From: an uncultured Isoptericola sp.
GTDB taxonomy: Bacteria; Actinomycetota; Actinomycetes; Actinomycetales; Cellulomonadaceae
Direction: 5' to 3'
Length of the DNA stretch: 64,000 nucleotides
Assembly: GCA_947497265.1 (NCBI GenBank)
Contig: CANMFP010000011.1
Coordinates: 45,934 to 109,933 of the forward strand
The notes beneath the pieces were generated by a model. That model had not been told where the DNA came from. It worked only from the letters and a program-made list of their open reading frames with translations, and made no database searches. Positions 1 through 9,048 of the stretch are shown here, one piece after another. Numbering within the stretch: the stretch's first letter is position 1; each line of letters begins with the position of its first letter. The position numbers and the translations under genes are program-made.

Positions 1-842
<842 letters not shown>

Positions 843-844
843 GA

Positions 845-855
845 CCACCCGGTGG
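845..855. promoter_or_regulatory. palindrome CCACCCGGTGG, candidate MerR operator
   Basis: This 11-bp perfect inverted repeat lies 38 bp before the MerR gene starting at 894. The same 11 bases occur at 4152-4162, 36 bp before the paralogous MerR gene starting at 4199. Both are followed by a G-rich stretch. Position and sharing suggest an operator recognised by one or both regulators; binding is inferred. Confidence 0.4.
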
Positions 856-893
856 AGGGCGGCCCGCCACTCGGCTGAGCGACAGGAGACGAC

Positions 894-1658
894 ATGGCGT
901 GGAGCACCCGAGAGCTCGCCGAACGCGCGGGCACGACGGTGAACACGATCCGCCACTACCACCGCACCGGGCTGCTCGAGGAGCCCGAGCGTCGGTCCAA
1001 CGGGTACAAGCAGTACGACGTGCATCACCTCGTGACCCTGCTCCGCATCCGGCGCCTGGTCAGCCTCGGTGTGCCGCTCGCCCAGATCGGCGACGTCCGT
1101 GCCCGTGCCGACAGCGCCTCCGAGGTGCTGCAAGCCCTCGACGCGGAGCTGCAGCAGGGCATCGCGCGGCTCGAGAAGGCGCGGGCGGACCTCGCCGTCA
1201 TCCTGCGCGACGACGTGCCGGCCGACGTCCCGGCCGGATTCGAGTCCGTGGCATCCCAGCTCTCGGAGGCGGACCGGTCCATCGTCCACATCTACACCCA
1301 GCTGTACGACCAGTCGGCGCTCAGCGACATCCAGAAGCTCGTCGAGGCAGACACCGACGGTCTCGGAGCCGACCTGGACGAGCTGCCCGCCGACGCCGAC
1401 GAGAACACCCGGCGCCGGCTGGTCGACAGGCTGGCGCCGGTCATCCTGCGCAACAACCGCGACTACCCGTGGCTGACCGACCCGATGGCCCACCTGGCCA
1501 AGGATCCGTCGTTCGCCGCGCAGACCCTGGCCCATGCCCTGAACGACCTGTACAACCCTGCGCAGCTCGACGTCCTCGAGCGCGCCCACACGCTGGCGAC
1601 CGACCTCGAACGGACCATGCCAGAGCCCGAGGAGAAGGACACGACAGATGACGACTGA
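894..1658 (+). CDS. MerR family transcriptional regulator
   Basis: A 254-residue protein with an N-terminal MerR winged helix-turn-helix (residues 1-70; STRELAERAGTTVNTIRHYH, then the NGYKQYDVHHLV wing region and the LGVPLAQIGDV linker). The rest is a long helical C-terminal domain without the metal-binding cysteines of the metal-sensing MerR groups, so the effector is unknown. ATG at 894 has AGGAG upstream. The stop overlaps the start of the GPP34 gene by 11 bp, suggesting translational coupling. A paralogue with near-identical DNA-binding residues is encoded at 4199-4870, and both genes have the palindrome CCACCCGGTGG upstream. Confidence 0.88.
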   Translation: MAWSTRELAERAGTTVNTIRHYHRTGLLEEPERRSNGYKQYDVHHLVTLLRIRRLVSLGVPLAQIGDVRARADSASEVLQALDAELQQGIARLEKARADLAVILRDDVPADVPAGFESVASQLSEADRSIVHIYTQLYDQSALSDIQKLVEADTDGLGADLDELPADADENTRRRLVDRLAPVILRNNRDYPWLTDPMAHLAKDPSFAAQTLAHALNDLYNPAQLDVLERAHTLATDLERTMPEPEEKDTTDDD

Positions 1659-2382
1659 GCACCCGGACAACCCGCGGGCCGCCACACGAGGCGCCGACGA
1701 CCCGACCCGGACCGGCGAGCCGATGCTGGCCGAGGATCTCCTCCTGCTGCTGTTCCAGCCCGGCTCGGGAACCATCGCCGGCGAGGGCACCCTGTACTAC
1801 GTGCTCGCCGGGGCGGTCCTCGCCGACCTGGCCCTCGGTGACCACGTGCAGACCTTGCGCGGCCGGACTGGTTCGCTGCTCGTCGGAGCCGCCGGCGAGC
1901 GTCCGCCCGTGGACCCGCTCCTGCGGACGAGCTGGGAGTATGTCGCGGACAAGCCCCGGGGGGTGCAGACCGTCCTGGCGGCCACGGGCCCGTCGCTGCG
2001 CCAGCCGATCCTGGACCGGCTGGTCGAACGGGGCGATCTGCGTCGGCGCACCCGCAAGACCCTCGGTCTGTTCACGACGACGGCCATCGAGGACGGCGAC
2101 AGCGGCCGCAGGGCGAGGTTGCTCGGTGAGGTGCGCGCGGTGCTCATCGACCGGGTCGAGCCGACCCCGCGGACCGCCGCGCTCGCTGCCTTGCTCTACG
2201 GCAGCGGCACCCTGCCCCAGCTCGATCCGGAGATCCCGTGGACCTCTCCCGTGATCGGGCGTGCCGAGGAGCTCAAGGACGGCAGCTGGGGAGCCGCGGC
2301 CTCCGCCGAGGCGGTCACCCGGACGGTCACCGCCGTCGTGGTCAACAGCGTCGTGGTCGCCGCTGCCACGCTGCCGCGCTGA
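1648..2382 (+). CDS. GPP34 (GOLPH3-like) family phosphoprotein
   Basis: A 244-residue protein that, after about 25 disordered residues, shows the GPP34 pattern: LAEDLLLLLFQPGSG near the start, then LYYVLAGAVLADLAL, and a C-terminal AALAALLYGSGTLP region. In eukaryotes the family binds phosphatidylinositol-4-phosphate at Golgi membranes; the actinobacterial members have no settled function. No signal peptide is seen. It overlaps the upstream MerR gene by 11 bp and is probably co-transcribed with it, so it may be one of that regulator's targets. Confidence 0.85.
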   Translation: MTTEHPDNPRAATRGADDPTRTGEPMLAEDLLLLLFQPGSGTIAGEGTLYYVLAGAVLADLALGDHVQTLRGRTGSLLVGAAGERPPVDPLLRTSWEYVADKPRGVQTVLAATGPSLRQPILDRLVERGDLRRRTRKTLGLFTTTAIEDGDSGRRARLLGEVRAVLIDRVEPTPRTAALAALLYGSGTLPQLDPEIPWTSPVIGRAEELKDGSWGAAASAEAVTRTVTAVVVNSVVVAAATLPR

Positions 2383-2427
2383 CAACGCGACCGGAGGTGC
2401 GGCCGCGCTGACAGCGCCGGCCGCACC

Positions 2428-3198
2428 TCAGTTGAGCGCAGGAGTGTCCTCGGGGACGACGCCGTCGCCGTAGAGGTCTGTGGCCAGGTCGCGCAGCGCG
2501 CGCAGCGCGACCCGCTGCGTGAGCGGGCCGTAGGAGATGCGCGCGACGCCCAGCTCCTCGTACTCGGCCGCGGTCAACGCCCCCGGTACGCCGATGACGC
2601 TGAGCCGGCGCGGCCCGAGACCGGCCACGAGCCGCTGGGTCGACTCGCGGTCGAGCATGCCGGGCACGAAGACGAGGCTCGCGCCGGCGTCGAGGAACGC
2701 CCGACCACGTTCGACGGCGTCGTCGAGGCTCTGGGTCAGCGGACGGTCGCCACCGCGCACCAGCGCGTCGGTGCGCGCGTTGAGCTGGAACGGGACGCCC
2801 TCCTGCTCGGCGACGCGCACGATGGCCTCCACGTTCGCCACCGCCTCGGTCAGCGGCACCAGGCGGTCCTCGACGTTCGCGCCGACCACACCGACGCCGA
2901 TCGCGCGGCGGACCGACTCTCCCGGGTCGCCGAACCCCGCGTCGAGGTCGGCGGTCACCGGCAGGTCGGTCGCCGCCACGATCCGCGCCACGGCGGTCAG
3001 CGCGACGTCGAAGGGGATCTCCCCGTCCGTGAACCCGTGGCTCGCGGCGATGGAGTGCCCGGCGGTGGCGATCGCTCGCGTACCGGGCAGGTCGGCGACC
3101 GTGCGTGCACTGATCGCGTCCCAGACGTTCACGACACGGAGGATCTCGGGGGCCTCGTGGAGCGCCTTCAGCGCCTCGGCCTTCGTCAGGGTGCTCAT
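2428..3198 (-). CDS. isocitrate lyase/PEP mutase superfamily protein
   Basis: A 256-residue TIM-barrel protein of the PEP mutase/isocitrate lyase superfamily. It contains NVWDAISAR near the N-terminus, TADLDAGFGD for the metal-binding aspartates, NVEDR, and QLNARTDAL. The KKCGH loop that marks true isocitrate lyase is absent, so it more likely acts on a small oxo-acid C-C or P-C bond, for example as an oxaloacetate hydrolase or 2-methylisocitrate-lyase-like enzyme. The substrate is not determinable from sequence. It is transcribed convergently with the GPP34 gene. Confidence 0.82.
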   Translation of the reverse strand: MSTLTKAEALKALHEAPEILRVVNVWDAISARTVADLPGTRAIATAGHSIAASHGFTDGEIPFDVALTAVARIVAATDLPVTADLDAGFGDPGESVRRAIGVGVVGANVEDRLVPLTEAVANVEAIVRVAEQEGVPFQLNARTDALVRGGDRPLTQSLDDAVERGRAFLDAGASLVFVPGMLDRESTQRLVAGLGPRRLSVIGVPGALTAAEYEELGVARISYGPLTQRVALRALRDLATDLYGDGVVPEDTPALN

Positions 3199-3241
3199 GG
3201 CACGACGCTACAGCGGCGCGCCGGGCCGGTCCGCACGACGC

Positions 3242-3973
3242 TCAGTCCGCGGGCCGGCCCCCGGTGCCGACGGCGGCCACGGCTTCCAGGATGACGTCCG
3301 CGACGTCGTCCGGCCGCGAGACCCCCAGCGCGTGCGGCCCGTCCCAGAGCACCCGGCGCACGACGGCGTCGGCCCGGTCGGCCATGAACCGCAGCGCGGC
3401 CGTGGGGATGCTCCGGTCCGCGTCGCCGTAGACGAACCAGCTCGGACGTGTCCGCCATGCGGGCACCGTGCTCTCGACGGTGTCCGACAACGCGCCCTCG
3501 GCCACCGGTCGCTGCGTGACGCTCATCGCCGCCGCGAGCGGCCTCGGCACGTCGGCCGCGAGCTGGTCGGCGAACGCCTCGCGCCGGACGACGAGCTCCC
3601 GCCCGCCCGACCGGACCGGGTATCTCGCGACGGTGTCACCGAGCGTGCTCCCCGGGAACCGGCGGGAGAGCTCGTCGGCGCTCTCGCCGTGGTCGGGTGC
3701 GAAGGCGGACACGTAGACGAGCGCGGTGACGGCGTCGCGCGATCCCGCCTCGGTGATCACCATCCCGCCGTAGCAGTGCCCGACGAGGACGGCCTCTCCC
3801 GCGACCGCGTCCAGGACGTCCGACAGGTAGCGGGCGTCCTCGGCGAGTCCGCGCAACGGGTTCGCGACGGCGACGACGGGCACGTCGTCCTCGTCCATGC
3901 GGGCGACGACCTCGTTCCAGCTCGACGAGTCGGCGAACGCTCCGTGCACCAGGACGACGGTGGGTGTCGGCAC
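3242..3973 (-). CDS. alpha/beta hydrolase with cysteine at the nucleophile position
   Basis: The GTG at 3973 is chosen as start because AAGGAG lies a few bases upstream and the protein then begins VPTPTVVLVHGAF, as is usual for this family; a longer frame reaches 4018. HGAFADSSSW supplies the oxyanion hole. The nucleophile elbow reads GHCYGG, so the usual serine is cysteine. A late DGPHALG gives the catalytic histidine and FVYGDADRSIP the acid. The family includes small esterases and haloperoxidase-like enzymes. Substrate unknown. Its start faces the MerR gene at 4199 across about 225 bp. Confidence 0.8.
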   Translation of the reverse strand: MPTPTVVLVHGAFADSSSWNEVVARMDEDDVPVVAVANPLRGLAEDARYLSDVLDAVAGEAVLVGHCYGGMVITEAGSRDAVTALVYVSAFAPDHGESADELSRRFPGSTLGDTVARYPVRSGGRELVVRREAFADQLAADVPRPLAAAMSVTQRPVAEGALSDTVESTVPAWRTRPSWFVYGDADRSIPTAALRFMADRADAVVRRVLWDGPHALGVSRPDDVADVILEAVAAVGTGGRPAD

Positions 3974-4151
3974 GGTGCTCCTTCGCTCCGGGTGCGCCGT
4001 ACGCGGCGCACCTCGCATCTCAGCGAACGCTGTGTGCCGACCACAGGGTCAAGCGACGGGACGTTTACGTAGTCCTCACCGACGCCGAGCGCGGGCGCTC
4101 GATGAGACGTTACCCAGGAGGGCGGGTGGGATCACCGCGCGGCGGCGTACC

Positions 4152-4162
4152 CCACCCGGTGG
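4152..4162. promoter_or_regulatory. palindrome CCACCCGGTGG, second copy, upstream of MerR paralogue
   Basis: Same 11 bases as at 845-855 and at almost the same distance (36 bp) from the MerR start codon. The remainder of the 3974-4198 interval, between divergent genes, is presumed to hold both promoters; no other clear element is seen. Confidence 0.4.
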
Positions 4163-4198
4163 CGGGGCCCCACCCTTTCGCCGAACGAGGAGGACGTC

Positions 4199-4870
4199 AT
4201 GGAGTGGAGCACCCGGGAGCTGGCGGCTCTCGCGGGGACGACGGTCAACACCGTGCGGCATTATCACGCCGTGGGGCTCCTCGAGGTGCCGGAGCGACGG
4301 CACAACGGGTACAAGCAGTACCGGGTGCACCATCTGGTCAGGTTGATCCGCCTGCGGCGGTTCGCCGAGCTGGGTGTCCCGCTCGCGCAGGTCGCCGATG
4401 TCGAACGCCGTCAGACCCTGGCGTTGCATGGTGTCGACCAGGCTCTGGAGGCCGACCTCGAGCGTCTGCAGCGTGCGCGCTCGGACGTGGCCGCGATCCT
4501 GCGGGAGAACGCCCCGCCGGACACGCCCCGTGGCTTCGAGGCGATCGCCGCAGGGCTCTCGGCCGCGGACCGCTCGCTCGTCCACATCCTCGCTCGCGTC
4601 TCCGGCGCGGAACACCTGACCCGGCTGCGGGCCATGGTCGTGACCGAGCCCGCCGGGACCCGGCGGGCGTTCGACGACCTGGGGCCGGACGCGTCGGAGG
4701 CGACCCGCGACCGGGTCGCGGCGCTGCTGACCGACGGGGGTCCGCACTGGCGCAGCCCGGAGACCGCGCCACCGGCCCTGCGGGCCACGGTCGCCGCAGC
4801 GGTCGCCGAGCTCTACAGCCCGGTGCAGCGCGACGTCCTGCGCCGCTCGTCGTCGGTGCCGGCGGAGTGA
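4199..4870 (+). CDS. MerR family transcriptional regulator (paralogue of 894-1658)
   Basis: A 223-residue regulator starting at an ATG behind a strong GAGGAGG site. The first 65 residues form a MerR winged helix-turn-helix (STRELAALAGTTVNTVRHYH, NGYKQYRVHHLVRL, LGVPLAQVADV) that closely matches the regulator at 894-1658; the C-terminal helical domains are more diverged. No metal-binding cysteines are seen. It is followed convergently by the MFS exporter gene. The shared upstream palindrome suggests auto- or cross-regulation between the two paralogues. Confidence 0.86.
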   Translation: MEWSTRELAALAGTTVNTVRHYHAVGLLEVPERRHNGYKQYRVHHLVRLIRLRRFAELGVPLAQVADVERRQTLALHGVDQALEADLERLQRARSDVAAILRENAPPDTPRGFEAIAAGLSAADRSLVHILARVSGAEHLTRLRAMVVTEPAGTRRAFDDLGPDASEATRDRVAALLTDGGPHWRSPETAPPALRATVAAAVAELYSPVQRDVLRRSSSVPAE

Positions 4871-4925
4871 ACGAAGCGCGGCCACGCACGGTGAACCGTG
4901 CATGGCCGCGCGTCGTCCGACGGTC

Positions 4926-6491
4926 TTACCGGACCTCCTCCTCGTGCTCGGACGCGAGGTCCTCGTGCGCCGATGCGCCGCGAAGCGTCACCAGCGCCCA
5001 GACCGCGGCCAGCACCATCACCACGCCACCGGCGATGCCGGTGACCGTGATCGCCTCGGTGAACGCCGACCGGGCGATCTCGAGGATCGCCGCGCCGGTG
5101 CTGCCACCGACCTCCCCGGCGACCAGCAGGGCCTCTGCCATCGTCGAGGACGCCCGCTCGGCGACGGACGACGACAGGTCGAGGGCAGCGGTCCCGTCCA
5201 TGACGGTCCGGGTGTACCAGGAGACGAGCACCCCGCCCAGCACGGCGGTGCCGAGCGTCGTGCCGAGCTCGTACGCGGTCTCCGAGGTCGCGGCGGCCTG
5301 CCCGGCGCGTTCGGGCTGGACGGAGCTCATGATGATGTCGTTGCTCAGGGCCAGCGCCATGCCGGCTCCGAGCGAGACGAGCCCGAGCGAGGCCGCGACG
5401 AGAGCGGGGCTCGAGGTCGGCGTCAGGAAGAGGGTCAGCCCGAACCCGAGCGCCGCGATCACGAGTCCCGCGGAGATGACGTAGGCCGGCAGGACGCGCT
5501 TGACCATGATCGCGGCGGCGAAGCTCGCGCCCGCGGCGAGGATCGCCTGGGGCATGAGCCAGAGCGAGGACTGCAGCGGGGTGAGCCCGAGGACGAGCTG
5601 GAGGTGCTGGACGAGCGCGACCAGCGCGCCGACCATCGCGAAGATCGCCAGGAGGTCGGCGATCACGGCTCCGCGGAAGTAGCGCACCCTGAAGAGCCTG
5701 ACCTGCAGGAGCGGGGTGGCCAGTCGCAGCTGCCTGCGGATGAACAGGGCGACCGCCGCCAGGCCGACGAGGAGCACGACGATCCCCCGTGCGATGTCCT
5801 CGCCGCCGGTGAGCGTCTTGATGGCGTACACCACGAAGAGCATCCCGACGAGCGAGAGGACGATGCTGAAGACGTCGATCTTCTGGAGCTGGGGGTTGCG
5901 GCTCTCCGGCAGGAGCAGCGGCCCGAGGATCAGAAGGATCACCATGACGGGGATGTTCATCGTGAAGGCCGCCCGCCAGCCGAAGGTCTCGATGACCCAG
6001 CCGCCGATGATGGGCCCGACCGCGGCGCCCACGGAGGCCATCGCGGCCCAGACGGCCATCGCGTAGCGGCGCTGCTGCCGGTCGAGGAACATGTTGCGGA
6101 CCAGCGACAGCGTCGACGGCATCATGATCGCTCCGCCCACTCCGAGGAGTGCGCGAGCGGCGATGAGCATCCACGGCTCGGTGGCCAGCGCACCGGCCGC
6201 CGAGGCGATCGCGAAGACGACCGCGCCGATGAGCAGGTTCCGTCGGCGCCCGAAGCGATCGCCGATGGCGGCCATGGCCACGAGCAGGCCGGCCAGGACG
6301 AGCGAGTAGATGTCGATCATCCAGAGCTGCTGGACACCCGTCGGGCTCAGCTCGGCGGAGATCGACGGCAGGCCCAGGACGAGGACCGTCCCGTCGATGG
6401 TGATCAGCAGCAGTGGGAGGACCAGGACGGCGAGGCCGAACCAGGTCCGGGAGGTGGCCCGGGCGGGTGCCTGGGCTGATGGCGCGGTCAT
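4926..6491 (-). CDS. DHA2-family MFS drug:H+ antiporter
   Basis: A 521-residue integral membrane protein with about 14 predicted hydrophobic segments, as expected for the EmrB/QacA/SmvA-like DHA2 branch of the major facilitator superfamily. Visible motifs include the TM1 segment LLITIDGTVL, the loop motif GDRFGRRRNLL between TM2 and TM3 and a glycine/proline-rich TM5. Such proteins export cationic drugs, dyes or biocides using proton motive force. The TetR gene at 6750-7331 lies upstream on the same strand, and an array of GACC-N4-GGTC repeats sits just before the ATG at 6491, so substrate-inducible derepression is likely. Confidence 0.88.
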   Translation of the reverse strand: MTAPSAQAPARATSRTWFGLAVLVLPLLLITIDGTVLVLGLPSISAELSPTGVQQLWMIDIYSLVLAGLLVAMAAIGDRFGRRRNLLIGAVVFAIASAAGALATEPWMLIAARALLGVGGAIMMPSTLSLVRNMFLDRQQRRYAMAVWAAMASVGAAVGPIIGGWVIETFGWRAAFTMNIPVMVILLILGPLLLPESRNPQLQKIDVFSIVLSLVGMLFVVYAIKTLTGGEDIARGIVVLLVGLAAVALFIRRQLRLATPLLQVRLFRVRYFRGAVIADLLAIFAMVGALVALVQHLQLVLGLTPLQSSLWLMPQAILAAGASFAAAIMVKRVLPAYVISAGLVIAALGFGLTLFLTPTSSPALVAASLGLVSLGAGMALALSNDIIMSSVQPERAGQAAATSETAYELGTTLGTAVLGGVLVSWYTRTVMDGTAALDLSSSVAERASSTMAEALLVAGEVGGSTGAAILEIARSAFTEAITVTGIAGGVVMVLAAVWALVTLRGASAHEDLASEHEEEVR

Positions 6492-6538
6492 GATGCGGCT
6501 CCTCGTCAGCTGTGTGGTCGATGAGCCGTCAACGTACA

Positions 6539-6594
6539 GACCAAAAGGTCGGTTAGCAAGACCATGTGGTCGATCTCATAGACCGATCGATCGG
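6539..6594. promoter_or_regulatory. three-site operator array upstream of the MFS exporter
   Basis: Two inverted repeats of the form GACC-N4-GGTC lie at 6539-6550 and 6560-6571 with centres 21 bp apart (two helical turns). A third perfect palindrome, CCGATCGATCGG, follows at 6583-6594. The array sits 48-103 bp before the exporter start and fits cooperative binding of the adjacent TetR repressor, which is inferred. Confidence 0.55.
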
Positions 6595-6749
6595 CAAGGC
6601 AAGGGGTACGGGGTCGTCAGAGGTGCGTTCGTCCGTCGACGAGCGCAAGGGCGCGCCAGAGCGCGCCAGGGTGCGCAGGTGTCAGGACCTGCCGATGGGT
6701 CCACGGTCGCCAGGCGCCGCACCGGGGTGCGGGCGGAGGGGGGAGGGCC

Positions 6750-7331
6750 TCAGAGGGGCGAGCGGAACGTGCCGTCGGACGCGAGCTCGAGCAGCAAGCG
6801 GGTGGCGGCCGCGATGCTCTGCGCGTCCTCGTCGCCGATCACGGCTGCCGCGGCGATCCCCTCGGCGGCCCGTCGCACGATCTGGATGCGTTCGGCGCTG
6901 AGCCCGTCCGCGGCGAACTGCCTGCTCCATTCCGCGTTCTGCTCGTTGACGAGCGACGCGACCGCGGGGATGGCGTAGAGGCCGTTCCAGCTCACGGCCG
7001 AGGAGAGGTCACGGACGGCGGTGGCCTCGGCGCTCCCCGCGCTGAGCGCGCGGACATAGGCGCGCAGCACCTTGCCGGGGTAGTTCTCCGACAGGTCGAG
7101 GTGCTCGAGCACCGTCGCGCGGAACTGCTCGTAGACGTCCTCGACCACGGCGACGACGAGCTGGTCCCGGTTGCCGAAGTGATGGATGAGGCCGCTCTTG
7201 GACACGCCTGCCGCGGACGCGACCTGGGCCAGCGTCACCGCGGAGCCCTTCTCGAGGATCACGGCGGTCGCCGCGTCGAGGACGGCGCGCCGCGTGCGCT
7301 CCGCGTTGCGCGTCTTTCGCACCTCCGCCAT
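6750..7331 (-). CDS. TetR/AcrR family repressor, probable regulator of the MFS exporter
   Basis: Start taken at the ATG giving MAEVRKTRNAERTRRAVLDA, which has GAGGTGGGC before it; the longer open frame to 7454 reads through non-coding-like sequence. Residues 8-55 form the TetR helix-turn-helix (VTLAQVASAAGVSKSGLIHHFGN). The remaining 140 residues are the helical ligand-binding domain. About 193 residues, normal for the family. It lies directly upstream of the DHA2 exporter on the same strand, and the operator array separates the two. A degenerate site, GACC-AAGG-AGTC at 7360-7371, lies in front of its own start. Confidence 0.85.
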   Translation of the reverse strand: MAEVRKTRNAERTRRAVLDAATAVILEKGSAVTLAQVASAAGVSKSGLIHHFGNRDQLVVAVVEDVYEQFRATVLEHLDLSENYPGKVLRAYVRALSAGSAEATAVRDLSSAVSWNGLYAIPAVASLVNEQNAEWSRQFAADGLSAERIQIVRRAAEGIAAAAVIGDEDAQSIAAATRLLLELASDGTFRSPL

Positions 7332-7359
7332 CCGGCTGCCCACCTCGTGTCGACCTGCT

Positions 7360-7371
7360 GACCAAGGAGTC
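7360..7371. promoter_or_regulatory. degenerate GACC-N4-GGTC site before the TetR gene
   Basis: The bases GACCAAGGAGTC match the GACC-N4-GGTC repeats of 6539-6571 with one mismatch. The site lies 29-40 bp upstream of the TetR start in the divergent region shared with the decarboxylase-like gene, where autoregulation would be expected. Confidence 0.3.
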
Positions 7372-7474
7372 GATACTACAGCGTGCCTGATCGGTTGAGC
7401 AGTTCGTCGACGGCGTCCGGTTCGCCGGAGCGCTTGACCCTGTGCCGGGAACACGGTCTTGACTCACCTCATGC

Positions 7475-8020
7475 ATGAGATCGTCGAGACGTCCACTCCA
7501 TGTGCCGCTGCCGGCCCCGCCCGTGCCGACCGTGCCTAGAGCCGGCGTGGGCCCGTTCCTCGACAAGGCCGTGCCGGAATCGTGGCACGCCCTGGTCGCC
7601 TTCTCGGTGGCGACGCGCGACGCCGCGAAGCAGCGCGGGCTCCTCGCGCAGGAGTCCGAGCTGATCAAGGTGCGATCGTCCCAGCTCAACGGTTGCACCT
7701 TCTGCATGGACCTCCACGGGCGAGAGGCGAGGCAGGCGGGCGTCCCGCAGCAGCAGCTGGACGTGCTGCCGGGCTGGCGAGATGCAGGTGTGTTCGGGGA
7801 CCGGGAACGGGCGGTGCTCGCCGTGGTCGAGGCCGCGACGGTCCTCCCGCTCGACGACAGGACCGCCGCCGAGCTGTCCGCCGCCCGGGAGGTCCTCGGT
7901 GACGCGACGTTCGCGGCCGCCGAGTGGGTGGCCGTCGCCATCAACGCGTTCAACCGGATCTCCATCCTCAGCGGGCACCCGGTGCGCCCACGCGACCACG
8001 AAGGAAGGTTGGTCCGATGA
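7475..8020 (+). CDS. carboxymuconolactone decarboxylase/AhpD-like family protein
   Basis: A 181-residue all-helical protein. The AhpD-core motif is NGCTFCMDLHGREA, giving the CxxC pair and the histidine used in alkyl-hydroperoxide reduction by this family. The segment ERAVLAVVEAATVLP follows, as in typical members. Role is probably peroxide or reactive-carbonyl detoxification. The start is uncertain: ATG 7475 is used, but GTG 7502 would give a more family-like N-terminus (VPLPAPPVP). Its stop overlaps the pirin gene start (ATGA), so the two are coupled. Confidence 0.82.
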   Translation: MRSSRRPLHVPLPAPPVPTVPRAGVGPFLDKAVPESWHALVAFSVATRDAAKQRGLLAQESELIKVRSSQLNGCTFCMDLHGREARQAGVPQQQLDVLPGWRDAGVFGDRERAVLAVVEAATVLPLDDRTAAELSAAREVLGDATFAAAEWVAVAINAFNRISILSGHPVRPRDHEGRLVR

Positions 8021-9012
8021 CCAACCTCGACAGCCGCCCCGAGGTGGAGCTCCTCGAGCCCGGTCGGCAGTCCGTTGCCGTCGAGGTCCTGGAACCGCGC
8101 CCGGTGGCGCTCGGGGGACCGCGCGCCATGAGCGTCTACCGCACGCTGCCCCAGCGGAAGCGTTCGTTGGTGGGGGCCTGGTGCTTCCTGGACCACTACG
8201 GCCCCGACGACGTCGCGGAGACCGGCGGCATGCTGGTGCCACGGCACCCGCACACCGGCCTGGCGACGGTGTCCTGGCTGTTCACGGGGGGCGTCGAGCA
8301 TCTCGACTCCGGCGGGAACGCGGCGTCGGTCGTCCCGGGATCGCTCAACCTGATGATCGCGGGTCGGGGGGTCACCCACCAGGAGATCAGCTCGCCGGGC
8401 ACTCGATCCCTGCACGGCGTGCAGCTCTGGTACGCGCTGCCCGAGGCGACGCGGTTCGGCGAGAACGCGTTCGTGCGCCACACGCCGGAGCCTGTCGAGC
8501 TGCCCGGGGTGACCGCCCGCGTGTTCGTCGGAGAGCTCCTGGGTTCGGTGTCGCCGGTCGACACGCGCACGGCCGACCTGCTCGGCGCCGAGCTGGTCCT
8601 CGCGCCCGGCGCCTCCGTGCGGTTGGGCGTCCGAGCGGACTTCGAGCACGCGGTGCTCGCCGAGGACGCGGACGTCGTGGTCGGCTCGACCACCGTGGGG
8701 CATCGTTCGCTGGCGTACCTGCCGCCGGGGGCGGACTCGCTGGCCGTCACGGCGGGAGCCACGGGTGCCCGGATGATCCTCCTGGGGGGTGTGCCGCTGG
8801 GTGAGCAGATCGTGATGTGGTGGAACTTCGTCGGGCGCGACCACGACGAGATCGCCGAGTTCCGCCGTCGCTACCAGGCGGAGCTCGGGTTCGAGCCCGC
8901 CGACCCGCGGGACGCGGGAGCGCCGGACCTGTTCGGTCCGTTTCCTCCGGGGCAACCGCCGGCGCTGCCCGCTCCGCCCATGCCGACCGTCAGGCTGCGC
9001 CCGCGGGAGTGA
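8017..9012 (+). CDS. pirin family protein
   Basis: ATG at 8017 overlaps the preceding stop and has GGAAGG upstream. The 331-residue protein is a bicupin. The pirin motif is intact (PHPHTGLATVSWLF, then GDSGGN-like and GRGVTHQE), supplying the histidines and glutamate of the N-terminal metal site. The C-terminal cupin is more degenerate. Pirins are cytosolic iron proteins, several with quercetinase or redox-sensor activity. Coupling to an AhpD-like gene suggests a role in oxidative or aromatic-compound stress. Confidence 0.87.
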   Translation: MTNLDSRPEVELLEPGRQSVAVEVLEPRPVALGGPRAMSVYRTLPQRKRSLVGAWCFLDHYGPDDVAETGGMLVPRHPHTGLATVSWLFTGGVEHLDSGGNAASVVPGSLNLMIAGRGVTHQEISSPGTRSLHGVQLWYALPEATRFGENAFVRHTPEPVELPGVTARVFVGELLGSVSPVDTRTADLLGAELVLAPGASVRLGVRADFEHAVLAEDADVVVGSTTVGHRSLAYLPPGADSLAVTAGATGARMILLGGVPLGEQIVMWWNFVGRDHDEIAEFRRRYQAELGFEPADPRDAGAPDLFGPFPPGQPPALPAPPMPTVRLRPRE

Positions 9013-9048
9013 GGTGGACGCCAGGGTGGCGGGCGCGGTGCAGCGCCG

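Noticed and set aside
2428..3198. True isocitrate lyase
   Set aside because: The protein is half the usual length and lacks the KKCGH catalytic loop.
2537..6479. Long plus-strand open frames opposite the PEP mutase, hydrolase and MFS genes
   Set aside because: They are antisense shadows of GC-rich genes, with Arg/Asp/His-rich low-complexity translations and no domain.
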